Assembly: GCF_017908035.1 (NCBI RefSeq) | Contig: NZ_JAEQMU010000001.1 | Coordinates: forward strand, 1 to 64,000 | Reading direction: 5' to 3' | Origin: Sphingobacterium tabacisoli | GTDB lineage: Bacteria; Bacteroidota; Bacteroidia; Sphingobacteriales; Sphingobacteriaceae | Length of the DNA: 64,000 bases | In this document: one piece after another, positions 9,508-18,214 of the stretch | Position numbering within the stretch: position 1 is the stretch's first letter | Layout of the letters: the number at the start of each line of letters is the position of its first letter | The notes under the pieces: model-generated | What the model was told of the DNA's origin: nothing | Seen by the model: the letters and a program-made list of their open reading frames with translations, nothing else | Databases searched by the model: none | Made by a program: the position numbers and the translations under genes

Positions 9508-10443
9508 ATGACTAAATCAAAGAAGCATCTGGGTAAGTATGTCGATCCACGAACCGACTTTGGGATGAAGTTTTATTTTGGCCGGGAAGAAAATAAGATC
9601 TTATTGATCGAATTTCTTAACAGTCTGTTTGAAGGTGAAAAAGTAATTGCTGATCTCAAGTATAAGACCGTAGAGCATGATGGTGATCAGGAAGATATGC
9701 GTCGCGTTGTTTTTGATTTACACTGCATAGGTAGTGATGGTGAAATTTTTATAGTCGAATTTCAACAATTATTCCAGGAGTTTTTTAAAGACCGTGCTGT
9801 GTTCTATACCTCGCGGTTGATTAATAAGCAGCTTGCCAAAGGGAAGAAAGGGAATGATTATCATTTGCCGGAAGTCTACTTTGTGGGTATTCTGGAATTC
9901 GATATGAATGGAGGGGCGAATGTTGCGCTGTCCCGCGAGACCGATCGCCCCTATTTTTATGATGTTGCGTTATGTGATAAGCATACCCATGAGGTTTTTT
10001 ATGACAAGCTAGGGTATAAGATGGTCTCCCTTCCTGTTTTTAATAAGCAGCCAGAGGAATTAGAGACGATAATGGATCAATGGCTCTATCTTCTTAAGCA
10101 TCTGAGTACCATGGATAAGCTACCTTCATTTTTGGACAAACGGATATTTGGTCGTATCTTTGCTATAGGAGAGATAGGAAAATTAAAAGAGGAGGATCTG
10201 ATGTCATACGAAGCAAGTTTAAAACAAAGACGGGATGCGGAAAGCGTTTTTAATTCTGCCTTACGCTCTGGCCATGCCAAGGGTAAGGCTGAGGGTCGAG
10301 CAGAAGGTCGAGCAGAAGGTTTGGCTGAAGGCGAGCATAAAAAAGCTATTGAGTCTGCTATTAAGATGTTGAAGAATGGATTTGAGGTCAAGATGATCTC
10401 CGAGATTCTTGGATTAACTGTTGAAGAGATCGAAAAGCTTTAG
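9508..10443 (+). CDS. Rpn-family PD-(D/E)XK nuclease / transposase-like protein
   Basis: The 311-residue protein matches the PDDEXK_2/Rpn family (recombination-promoting nucleases; often annotated as putative transposase). Family signs are the N-terminal DPRTDFGMKFYFGREENK, then IEFLNSLF, then the nuclease core with Asp70 (VVFDLHC), Glu84 and Gln86 (FIVEFQ). In the C-terminal third an Ala-Glu-Gly-Arg/Leu repeat (about residues 255-275; tandem 12-nt units in the DNA) leads to a last helix IKMLKNGFEVKMISEILGLTVEEI, both usual in this family. It is a single-gene unit with its own promoter and a hairpin terminator. Members are abundant and variable in copy in Bacteroidota. The protein appears intact. 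Confidence 0.88.
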   Translation: MTKSKKHLGKYVDPRTDFGMKFYFGREENKILLIEFLNSLFEGEKVIADLKYKTVEHDGDQEDMRRVVFDLHCIGSDGEIFIVEFQQLFQEFFKDRAVFYTSRLINKQLAKGKKGNDYHLPEVYFVGILEFDMNGGANVALSRETDRPYFYDVALCDKHTHEVFYDKLGYKMVSLPVFNKQPEELETIMDQWLYLLKHLSTMDKLPSFLDKRIFGRIFAIGEIGKLKEEDLMSYEASLKQRRDAESVFNSALRSGHAKGKAEGRAEGRAEGLAEGEHKKAIESAIKMLKNGFEVKMISEILGLTVEEIEKL

Positions 10444-10473
10444 CTAGAATACATACATATATAACAGATTAAG

Positions 10474-10504
10474 ATAGCCATCCGGTACGACTGGGTGGCT
10501 ATTG
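10474..10504 (+). terminator. Hairpin terminator of the Rpn nuclease gene
   Basis: ATAGCCATCC (10474-10483) pairs with GGGTGGCTAT (10493-10502), with one G-T wobble, across a 9-nt loop, 30 nt after the stop codon. It is followed by TGCTGTTTTA. Confidence 0.7.
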
Positions 10505-10629
10505 CTGTTTTATCAGCTCCCGTTAGGGCGATGCGAGTGCTTGCTCAGGTGTTGTGTTATAATGATAGAAGTGTTATATTTAAATATTCATAAAAAGGTC
10601 CCGCGCTAGCGGTTTAAAATTGGTTTGGT

Positions 10630-10660
10630 ATAGCCCTTGTGTCCTAGCGAGGGCTATTTT
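10630..10660. terminator. Second hairpin, terminator-like
   Basis: ATAGCCCT (10630-10637) and AGGGCTAT (10650-10657) form a perfect 8-bp stem followed by TTTT on the plus strand. No gene lies between this and the previous hairpin. It could be a back-up terminator for the nuclease gene. The remaining gap up to 10821 shows nothing I can name. Confidence 0.5.
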
Positions 10661-10821
10661 GTGTTGAGTGTGTGTCCTTAGATTGTAAGTATTTAAATAG
10701 AATCAGGAATTGAATTCGGAAAAACCTCTCTTTGAAAAGAGTCATCTGCATGGAGACTCACCAGCATAGGATATTAGAAAATGCTTATTACAACTTATAA
10801 TAGAGGGAGATAAGAGTTTTG

Positions 10822-11211
10822 TTAGCGCCTTTTGACAAAAGCTTGAACAATCATTTTTACCAATAAGTAAGCACCATAACCTAAGGCTATTAACAAGCCT
10901 AGCCCATAAAGTGTCGATAATGTTTCAAAACTCGTCAAAGCCATCAAACCAATAGAAAATCCTGCTACACCTACAATGTATAAACTATTTTTCCACCCAA
11001 ACCAATAGGTTAAATAAAAGTATGTACCCACTGTTCCAATTATTGGCATTATGTACAGTGCCGAAGAGTTTCTTAGCTCTTCGGGATAATTGGGGGTATA
11101 TAATAATTTATACAATATGATTATGATAGCAATGTTAAAAGCTATTTTAAATAATAACCCATAAAATTTTGCGGATGATCTGTGATCTTCCTCTTCTTGG
11201 TAGTAACTCAT
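10822..11211 (-). CDS. Small integral membrane protein of unknown function
   Basis: The 129-residue protein has an acidic soluble N-terminus (MSYYQEEEDHRSSAK) and about four hydrophobic segments (near 20-40, 52-72, 76-96 and 98-120), ending in a basic tail VKRR. This points to the inner membrane with the C-terminus in the cytoplasm. I do not recognise a family. A tiny open frame lies 42 nt upstream on the same strand and may be co-transcribed. No other gene context suggests a role. Confidence 0.65.
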   Translation of the reverse strand: MSYYQEEEDHRSSAKFYGLLFKIAFNIAIIIILYKLLYTPNYPEELRNSSALYIMPIIGTVGTYFYLTYWFGWKNSLYIVGVAGFSIGLMALTSFETLSTLYGLGLLIALGYGAYLLVKMIVQAFVKRR

Positions 11212-11253
11212 CTTAATTTTTTGAAATATAAATCCTACAAAAACTTACGCACT

Positions 11254-11364
11254 CTATAATGTCACGATATCAGTTCCCATTTCAGATGGGGCAAATTTAA
11301 GTTTGTAGCTCTCAATTATTTCCTCATGAATTAGATCTAAAAGTTTCTTTTTCTCTTGGTTCAT
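11254..11364 (-). CDS. Possible 36-residue peptide
   Basis: An ATG at 11364 opens a frame MNQEKKKLLDLIHEEIIESY... ending at a TAG at 11254. The codon use is protein-like, the sequence is rich in charged helix-forming residues, and an A-rich stretch precedes the ATG. It sits just upstream of the small membrane-protein gene on the same strand. It may be a real small protein or the remnant of a larger gene. Family unknown. Confidence 0.35.
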   Translation of the reverse strand: MNQEKKKLLDLIHEEIIESYKLKFAPSEMGTDIVTL

Positions 11365-11458
11365 TTTTTAAAGATACATAAATATTAAAAATGCCAATAT
11401 TATAAGATTAAAATATAAAAAGTCTCCCGGTTGGCAAAAGGTACAGGTTTTAGTTTAG

Positions 11459-11680
11459 AATAATTTCCGCAAATCTATCCGCGATGTATTACCTATATCG
11501 CATGGAGGACCAAGCGATATAAGGGCGTTAAATGATATTATTTCGACCGATTCTGGTGCTACCCAATTGCTTTCCGTAAGAGTGGCTTTACTTTGCTCGC
11601 CAAATATTGCTAAGGGTACCGGACTTACCGTTGAAGAGTTTAATGCAATGAAAAGTGCTGTTGCTTTCCTTCTTTTTTAA
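11459..11680 (+). pseudogene. Orphan open stretch without start codon, probable gene fragment
   Basis: Seventy-three codons stay open after an in-frame TAG and end at a TAA at 11680. The translation looks like a real protein (SIRDVLPISHGGPSDIRAL near the start, GTGLTVEEFNAMKSAVAF near the end). There is no ATG until 11 codons before the end and no partner frame upstream. I take it as the 3' remnant of a lost gene of unknown family. Both flanks (11365-11458 and 11681-11844) hold nothing else recognisable. Confidence 0.35.
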
Positions 11681-11844
11681 TCACTCATCTAAGTATGCTT
11701 TACATGTACTTTTTGATATTATTAAGGGGATCTTAATGCATTAGAAGCAAAAAACACTGTCATAGCAAATTAGGGTTTCGAGGATCGTGCTAGCTCAATT
11801 TCATTTTAAAGTATCTACGGGCTTCACAAATTATATAAAACTAG

Positions 11845-11874
11845 AAATGCGAAGTCCAGTTAGACTTCGCATTT
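11845..11874. terminator. Terminator of locus 2 (minus-strand operon)
   Basis: AAATGCGAAGTC (11845-11856) and GACTTCGCATTT (11863-11874) form a perfect 12-bp stem with a 6-nt loop. It lies about 57 nt past the stop of the last gene of the minus-strand operon and could work in both directions. Confidence 0.75.
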
Positions 11875-11931
11875 GAATAACTAAAAAGGTAGACGATTAT
11901 TTTCCGCTTTTCCAGTCAACTACATAACGGA

Positions 11932-13044
11932 TCATTTAAGTTCGCCTTTTTTATAAAGAGCAATTTTATCTTTATACTCTTGCACCGTGTAATCCATAAC
12001 AGTGCCGACCATAGTACCTTCTTTGAGTGCTTTTTCAGCGATCTCCAATGCTTTTTTCTGACTGATAATAGCTTTCTCAAAATTACCACCTTTGGCATAG
12101 CAGGTAGCAATGGCGTCAGCGACAAGAGGATTAGTTATTTTATCTTTATCAGGAAAGTTGTCTGCTAACCAAATGTATGTTTCATTCGATAGTCCGTCTA
12201 CTTTGTAGATTTCAGCCAATAAGAGTGAGGAGATTGACGGATCGGCAACTAAAGCTTCTTTAGCAAAATCCACAGCTTGTCTCTCATCAATTTCTGTCAG
12301 AAGAGTTTTGAATTTGGTAATATCCATCATCTTTTTATACTCTGGTTTTTCGCTCGTTAATTTATCCATTAGAGCAAAGGCTTTTTTATGATCTTTTGCC
12401 AATAGAGCTTCTTGTATTGGATTAAATAAGGCCATCCTTGCTTCCATATATTCTCGTTCTTTTTGAGCATTTTTATCAGCTTCCGCTTTAAATGCTTTTT
12501 CGTCAAAGCTACCGTCAAGTACTTTTGGTAGGATTGCGTCTAATCCATTTGGATGTCCTAACCAAACTATGCGGTTATCTTTTATAATAAAGCTTGCCGG
12601 TATACCATTCTGTCCAGCTGCTTTTAGCCAATTATTGCCCATATGCTGCTCGCCATTATCGACGAATACAGTATAGCCCATATTCGTGTCGTTGCCTCTA
12701 ACAAATTTCTCTACGTTAGGCACGACCGTTTCATAGCTTTCTCCCTTAGAAATCTTCTCCCATACGTTTACTCCTACAAATGTGGCTTTTCCTTCATACT
12801 GTTTCTGAAGCTCGGTTAAATGGGGCATAGCTTGCTTACAGGGGCCACACCATGTTGCCCAGAACTCCATAACATAGATCTGCTGGGGATCAAAGGTATT
12901 AAATTGAGGACCTTTTAACCACTTTGAAAAGCGGATTTCAGGAGCGATATCACCGACACCTAGTTTACCATTGTTTTGGCCAAAAGTGGTATTTAAAAAT
13001 AGTGTGCAGATTGACACTATTAAAAGCATTATTTTATTTGTCAT
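11932..13044 (-). CDS. TlpA-like thioredoxin-domain protein (locus 2)
   Basis: This is a periplasmic or envelope thiol-disulfide oxidoreductase. I choose the ATG at 13044 (370 residues, MTNKIMLLIVSICTLFLN signal peptide ending near TTFGQ), because the longer open frame overlaps susD and lacks a signal. The thioredoxin domain spans about 30-185 with the active site WATWCGPC (Cys66 and Cys69). The C-terminal half (about 200-370) is helical, of the kind seen in TlpA/AhpC-like proteins linked to SusCD loci. It starts 10 nt after susD and ends the operon. What it reduces is not shown by the sequence; a linked substrate carrying thiols or disulfides is one guess. Confidence 0.88.
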   Translation of the reverse strand: MTNKIMLLIVSICTLFLNTTFGQNNGKLGVGDIAPEIRFSKWLKGPQFNTFDPQQIYVMEFWATWCGPCKQAMPHLTELQKQYEGKATFVGVNVWEKISKGESYETVVPNVEKFVRGNDTNMGYTVFVDNGEQHMGNNWLKAAGQNGIPASFIIKDNRIVWLGHPNGLDAILPKVLDGSFDEKAFKAEADKNAQKEREYMEARMALFNPIQEALLAKDHKKAFALMDKLTSEKPEYKKMMDITKFKTLLTEIDERQAVDFAKEALVADPSISSLLLAEIYKVDGLSNETYIWLADNFPDKDKITNPLVADAIATCYAKGGNFEKAIISQKKALEIAEKALKEGTMVGTVMDYTVQEYKDKIALYKKGELK

Positions 13045-13054
13045 TTTTTTTGTT

Positions 13055-14473
13055 TTAATAATTCTGGGTAAGTGTTTCATTAAATTGAGTCGCGCTCTGC
13101 GGGAATGGTAAAATCCATAATGGGGATTTGGGAGATAATGTATACGTCTTTCCATTAATTGTCCTTCGAATAGTTTCAGCATATGTACCTTCACTGTTCC
13201 ATCTTTTTATGTTGACAAAATTTCTCCAGGTGAATAGGAACTCAATCCTGGATACCTTTTTTAGATGAGCCATAGCTTGTACTTCGTCACTTGCAGAGAG
13301 GTGTACATAGACTGCGGGATCAATGCGTCGTACGCGGATTTTTTCAATTTCTGCCATACCCTCAGCTATCTTATTTGTCCTTATCAGACACTCAGATTTC
13401 ATCATAACTAGATCTGAAACAGTCAATCCCGCACTGTTAGACTCATATAGCTGAGCTATCCAAGCAGGAATATTTTGGAGACCTACGTATAGAAATCCGA
13501 ACTGATAATTGTAAACGTTAGTTCTATCTTTAATAATATTTCCAGGCTCGTAATAGTCACTGAGAATTTCATAGGTGGGTGTAAGTATTGAAGGGTCAAA
13601 GGCATTCGAAAAGGCATAAAATAGGTTGTCTGGAGCTTTTAAGCCAGAGCGGGTTAAAGTTCTTTTCTCTAGTACAGGCTCAGCTAATAAGGGTCTATGA
13701 TCTTCTAAAGTACTATTATACTTTAGTGCTTCATTCGTGGCTATGAGCGCTTCACTGTAGTTGCGCATAGATAGCAGTATTTTGGCCTTCACCGCATAAG
13801 CAAATCCTTTGCCTACTCGCATACTGTTCTTGGGATGATCAGGCAACGTATTTAGTGCCAAGGCAGTCTCTACATCTTCCAACAGATTATCATATACCTC
13901 CTTTACGGTATTTTTAGTATTAACCTCTTCAAAGTTTATGTCTTTGACATAAGGGATGCCACCATCCGTGGCTGCAGTACTTGGATCATAGGCCTTAGCA
14001 TACATATTGACCAAAAGGAAGTGCATGAATGCCCTTAACACATAAGCTTCAGCTTTCAGTTGGGCTAATAATTTTTGATCACCTTTTGCACTATTCGCAT
14101 TAGTCAATACAATATTAGCGACCATGGCGATGTTTTTGTAAAGACCATCATAACGGCCATCGGTAGGGGTTAGCGCTGCCCGATCAGCAGTTTCATCATA
14201 GGTGAGCAATACCTTGTCCATAGTAACCACATTCGATGATATAACATTTGGAACATTGTATGCCAGAAGATACATATCATTTGCTATCAGTGAAAGACGA
14301 TTCATATTAAAAGTACTTCCAGAATACTGCACGTTGAGCAATTGGTCAAGATCCTCTACTCGATCCAATAGGTTCTGACCCTTTGGTACAAAGTCCGTAT
14401 ATTTTGCACAACTGATAACTGTACTTAGTAGCAGTATGCTACATAAAATATATATATATAATCTTGTTTTCAT
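13055..14473 (-). CDS. SusD/RagB-family lipoprotein (locus 2)
   Basis: This is the substrate-binding lid for the SusC encoded 4 nt upstream. With the ATG at 14473 the protein has 472 residues and a lipoprotein signal ending in V-I-S-C (Cys22). The helical SusD fold is indicated by AEAYVLRAFMHFLLVNMYAKAYDP in the first third, AVKAKILLSMRNYSEAL in the middle and the C-terminal RIEFLFTWRNFVNIKRW motif. The spacing to susC (4 nt) and to the TlpA gene (10 nt) indicates translational coupling within one operon. Substrate unknown. Confidence 0.92.
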   Translation of the reverse strand: MKTRLYIYILCSILLLSTVISCAKYTDFVPKGQNLLDRVEDLDQLLNVQYSGSTFNMNRLSLIANDMYLLAYNVPNVISSNVVTMDKVLLTYDETADRAALTPTDGRYDGLYKNIAMVANIVLTNANSAKGDQKLLAQLKAEAYVLRAFMHFLLVNMYAKAYDPSTAATDGGIPYVKDINFEEVNTKNTVKEVYDNLLEDVETALALNTLPDHPKNSMRVGKGFAYAVKAKILLSMRNYSEALIATNEALKYNSTLEDHRPLLAEPVLEKRTLTRSGLKAPDNLFYAFSNAFDPSILTPTYEILSDYYEPGNIIKDRTNVYNYQFGFLYVGLQNIPAWIAQLYESNSAGLTVSDLVMMKSECLIRTNKIAEGMAEIEKIRVRRIDPAVYVHLSASDEVQAMAHLKKVSRIEFLFTWRNFVNIKRWNSEGTYAETIRRTINGKTYTLSPKSPLWILPFPQSATQFNETLTQNY

Positions 14474-14477
14474 TTTT

Positions 14478-17400
14478 TTAAAAATTAGCGTTAAGACCAA
14501 ATACAAACGAAGTCGGAATAGGTGCGCTACCTGTTTCCGGATCTATATGTACGTCGTTCTGTTTTATCCATATTGATTTTGGATTATTAAGTTGGAGACG
14601 TATCCTTAAGTTATTAGCTCTTACTTTCGAACTTATCTGTTGTGGTACGGTATAACCAAATACAATATTTCTGATTTTGATAAAATCGGCCTTACGAACC
14701 AGATTGTCCGAATAATAGTATTGGTTAGTAGGAGGGATTTGATAAAATTCGCCACTTCCTGGTACATCTGTATCTTTATTAGTAGGCGACCAACTTTCCA
14801 ATAGATAGGATGGCAACGAACCGTAGTTAGGCATTTGGTAGGGTAGTGGTACAGGTCTAGCTCTAAAATGATGCCCTCCATAATATATCGCATATATACC
14901 AATATCAAAGCCTTTGTATGAAAAATCGTTGTTAAAGCCGATATTGACTTTAGGGTCTTCACTACCCGAGTATACGATAGCTTCAGCCTCTGTAGGCCCG
15001 AGGGTTGTTTTTGTAGGAATACCAGCTGTATTAAACCACTGGGCCATACCCATATCATCCAATCCTGCAAAGCGGAAAGAAAATATTGAGTTTACCGGAT
15101 ATCCAACTTTGTAAGAACCTCCTCCGGCCAATGTAATTGGATTTCTGGTCAATTCATCCACTTCGGTTATTTTGTTTTTATTCCATGCACCGGTGAGCTG
15201 AGACGTCCATCTAAATAAGCTTTCTGATCTCATCCAATCATAACTAAGACTGAATTCGAGCCCTTTGTTTACCATGCTTGCATTGTTAATAATCATTGAA
15301 TTGAAACCTTCTGAGGGATCCATTCTTTTTACAGCAAATAGATCTGTTCCCTTCCGATGGTACCAGTCTAGTGTCCCTTTTAGACGGTTGTCAAATGTTG
15401 AAAAATCAACACCTACATTTGTTGTTGCCGTTTTTTCCCAGCGCAATTGATCATTAGGTGGGTTTGATACTGTAGCGTTCGGAAGTTGTGTCAGATTATT
15501 CGTTCCCGAGGTCGCGGCTAAGCGCGCTGTTACATTTTTAATATTCCCTGTTAAACCGTAAGATGTTCTAAGCTTTAAATAGTTAATCCAAGTGTGAGCC
15601 TTTATAAAATCTTCATTGGATACGACCCAAGAAGCCCCCATCGACCAAAGGGGTTTTCCTCGATAACGCTCGTCTCCACCAAAAAGGTCTGCATAATCCT
15701 TGCGCAGAGATCCAAATAGATTATATTTCTGTTTGAAGCTATAGGTCAGATTAGCATAACCTGAGGCAAATCGATGCATTTCGTCTCGCTCTAATCCCAT
15801 AGTAGATAGTTCTTCAAAGAAATGGTATTGTCTTGTTGGGTAGTTCATATTCCAGAATGTCCCCATGTTTCTATTGAAAAGGTCATTAAAGTTCACATTG
15901 TTTGTAAATTGAGTCTGAAGCTGGTCATCATATCCCAACAAAATTCCATGTTGGCCATAATTACGAGTCTGGCGTATCTCAAAACCTGCTAAACCTATAA
16001 TCCGGTGATCCTCTAGGCTACGATCATAATTAGCTTGCATACGAGCGGTGTAGTTAGGACTTCTTAGCGCTGAGGTATTCAGTTTACCTCCTTTAGGCAG
16101 CATTGCAGCATAGGTTCCGTCAGTTTTAGTGTATACATTCTGTAGCCAGCGCATTGTATAACTTTCCGCTTCCGAATAGCCCGACATATCCGTTCGAATA
16201 TCTTCATACTGAAACATAGGACTCAATATAAGTCCTTGTATAGGTCTGATATCCATGTTTACATAGTAACGAGTATGAAGGGAGGAGGTGTTCTTAAAGT
16301 CACGTTCCAGTTCATCTAGATGATTAAATTCTGCCGAATACAGTCCCGGAATAGTTTCAAATATATTGTTGTATGCGTTAAATCTATTTGTAGTGTAATA
16401 TGCCCGGCTACCATCATCGTTTAATAATCTATAGTATGACGGCACATTAAATGGAGTAGTTGCAAATTGGTTATTATGTATTTTGTTTTTACCAATTACG
16501 CTATTTACTCCATAATTGATATCAAGCCATTTATCAGGTGTATACGTACCTTTATAATGAAGATTGATCTGCTTATCAAAAGCATTGATAATGCCTTGAT
16601 TATTGGAAGTATAGTTGATGACTAAATTATTTTGTGTTCGTCCACTGTTGGTACGCAAAGCCAGGTTATACTGTTGCCCAATTCCCGTTAATAAAGCATG
16701 CTCCCGGTATTCTTTAGCAAAATCATTTTGTCTGTAGCTGTCTAAAATAGCGTCCAACTGTGTTTGTGAAATTTCATTTTTGGTGAACTGGTAATAACTA
16801 TACCGTATAGGCGATATAGGATTACCTGTGTTTATATCGCTTTCCAATTGATTTATGGGATTGGCAACAGAGCCGTTACCTCCCGAAAACCACCACTTAT
16901 AATAATTACTTTCCCATTCTACTTGTTGACTGGGGGTCATATAGTTATTGTAGCTATAATCAGGTTTTTGTGTTAAAGTCAGGTTTGCGGCAGCTTCTAC
17001 AATGGTTTTTCCTTTTTCCTGAGCATTTTTAGTTGTGACTACAATGACCCCATTAGAAGCTCGGGCACCATAGATCGCAGCGGCCGCTGCATCCTTCAGT
17101 ACGCTTATACTCTCCACATCGTAAGGATTCAGGTCGCTGATAGATCCTTCAATAGGAAGTCCATCGACAACGATCAATATATTTGCATTTGCATCTAGTG
17201 TGCTTACACCCCGTATGCTGGCTTTTCCCTGATACTGCACCAGACCAGGTACCACTCCTTCAAGATTTTCCATGATATTTACGGCGTTTCTTCTGCTAAG
17301 TTCTTTGCTACCTATAGTGGTCACCGATCCAGTTACGTTTTCTCTGCTTATTTTCTGATAGCCTGTGTTTACAATGGTGATTTCCTCTAGGTTTTCCATT

Positions 17401-18038
17401 AGTGGCTTCATGTGTATTATCAAATACTCCTTCTGCGCCAGTTGGCCGCTTGTGACAGCAGTTTCATTTATTTTATATCCAACATAAGTTATTTCCAGAA
17501 TATCACCGATTTCCAGTCTTTCAAAGCGAAAAAAACCCTTATTATCTGTAACGGATGCTAGAGTGCTCCCTTTCACCTTTACGGTAGCACCGATAAGAGG
17601 AGTTCCTTTTTCATCAATTACCAGCCCCGCCAGTCCTTGTTGGACAGTGTTGTTGGAAGATGGTACGATTGCACTGGATTTCCCTTTTGTAATGACTACC
17701 GATTTTCCTTTGATGGTATATTGTAAATTATGTTCTTTGGATAAGCGCTCGAGTGCTTGTTCCAGACTTACGCTTTTTAAGCTAAGGTCTATTTTCTTGT
17801 CTCCTTGTAGCACTTCTTTATCCAATAGGAAATCGTAGCCTGTTTGCTGCCGCAGTTTTTTAACGACAGTTTCCAGGGTAACATTTCTTTCGGTAATACT
17901 GACGTTCTGGCCATAAGAGCTTGCATAACTGTGTACGAACAGTGTGGTTAAGAATAAGAATATTAACTTCATAATTAATAACATTTTTGGTGGTCGTGAC
18001 ATATACCGCCATAGGTGCATTAAAGCATTTTTTTCCAT
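14478..18038 (-). CDS. SusC/RagA-family TonB-dependent transporter with STN domain (locus 2)
   Basis: The 1186-residue outer-membrane transporter has a long N-terminus leading to a signal peptide (MKLIFLFLTTLFVHSYA, about 23-39). Next come an STN domain (45-118), a carboxypeptidase-regulatory-like domain (about 133-212), a plug with ANILIVVDGLPIEGSI and LKDAAAAAIYGARASNGVIVV (about 225-345), then the barrel. The C-terminus ends in FVFGLNANF, an aromatic end suited to barrel assembly. STN plus adjacent FecR and ECF sigma genes indicates ligand-induced expression. It pairs with the following susD. Confidence 0.94.
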   Translation of the reverse strand: MEKNALMHLWRYMSRPPKMLLIMKLIFLFLTTLFVHSYASSYGQNVSITERNVTLETVVKKLRQQTGYDFLLDKEVLQGDKKIDLSLKSVSLEQALERLSKEHNLQYTIKGKSVVITKGKSSAIVPSSNNTVQQGLAGLVIDEKGTPLIGATVKVKGSTLASVTDNKGFFRFERLEIGDILEITYVGYKINETAVTSGQLAQKEYLIIHMKPLMENLEEITIVNTGYQKISRENVTGSVTTIGSKELSRRNAVNIMENLEGVVPGLVQYQGKASIRGVSTLDANANILIVVDGLPIEGSISDLNPYDVESISVLKDAAAAAIYGARASNGVIVVTTKNAQEKGKTIVEAAANLTLTQKPDYSYNNYMTPSQQVEWESNYYKWWFSGGNGSVANPINQLESDINTGNPISPIRYSYYQFTKNEISQTQLDAILDSYRQNDFAKEYREHALLTGIGQQYNLALRTNSGRTQNNLVINYTSNNQGIINAFDKQINLHYKGTYTPDKWLDINYGVNSVIGKNKIHNNQFATTPFNVPSYYRLLNDDGSRAYYTTNRFNAYNNIFETIPGLYSAEFNHLDELERDFKNTSSLHTRYYVNMDIRPIQGLILSPMFQYEDIRTDMSGYSEAESYTMRWLQNVYTKTDGTYAAMLPKGGKLNTSALRSPNYTARMQANYDRSLEDHRIIGLAGFEIRQTRNYGQHGILLGYDDQLQTQFTNNVNFNDLFNRNMGTFWNMNYPTRQYHFFEELSTMGLERDEMHRFASGYANLTYSFKQKYNLFGSLRKDYADLFGGDERYRGKPLWSMGASWVVSNEDFIKAHTWINYLKLRTSYGLTGNIKNVTARLAATSGTNNLTQLPNATVSNPPNDQLRWEKTATTNVGVDFSTFDNRLKGTLDWYHRKGTDLFAVKRMDPSEGFNSMIINNASMVNKGLEFSLSYDWMRSESLFRWTSQLTGAWNKNKITEVDELTRNPITLAGGGSYKVGYPVNSIFSFRFAGLDDMGMAQWFNTAGIPTKTTLGPTEAEAIVYSGSEDPKVNIGFNNDFSYKGFDIGIYAIYYGGHHFRARPVPLPYQMPNYGSLPSYLLESWSPTNKDTDVPGSGEFYQIPPTNQYYYSDNLVRKADFIKIRNIVFGYTVPQQISSKVRANNLRIRLQLNNPKSIWIKQNDVHIDPETGSAPIPTSFVFGLNANF

Positions 18039-18129
18039 ACTTTTGTTTTTGGGTTTAATGATTAGTGTTTTTTTAGATTGTTTAGCAGAGCATGTGAATA
18101 ATCTGATAGCTTACGTTGACCCCGATTTG

Positions 18130-18162
18130 CCGTAAAGTGGTAGCACACTTTACGGTTTTTTT
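18130..18162. other. Hairpin with A/T tract between fecR and susC (locus 2)
   Basis: CCGTAAAGTG (18130-18139) and CACTTTACGG (18146-18155) form a perfect 10-bp stem with a 6-nt loop, followed on the plus strand by seven T and a G. In the minus-strand operon RNA it reads CA7, then the hairpin, about 92 nt upstream of susC. Position, tract length and orientation match the element at 5468-5500 in locus 1, although the stem sequence differs. Confidence 0.6.
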
Positions 18163-18214
18163 GCTATCCGACCTTTCTTGAAATAAGTTTAATTATTCAT
18201 ATTATTCTTGATTA

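Noticed and set aside
10261..10340. Short tandem repeats considered as CRISPR-like
   Set aside because: The 12-nt units are codons of an Ala-Glu-Gly repeat, without spacers; no CRISPR array or cas gene is present.
10086..10391. 101-codon minus-strand frame over the Rpn gene, with repeated SARPSARPSA-like sequence
   Set aside because: The repeat is the antisense reading of the Ala-Glu-Gly repeat of the nuclease.
9508..10443. Insertion sequence transposase
   Set aside because: Although the family is often labelled as transposase, no terminal inverted repeats or target duplications are seen; the protein is an Rpn-type PD-(D/E)XK nuclease.
13045..13194. Longer start for the locus 2 TlpA protein
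   Set aside because: The extension overlaps the end of susD and would hide the signal peptide that begins at 13044.
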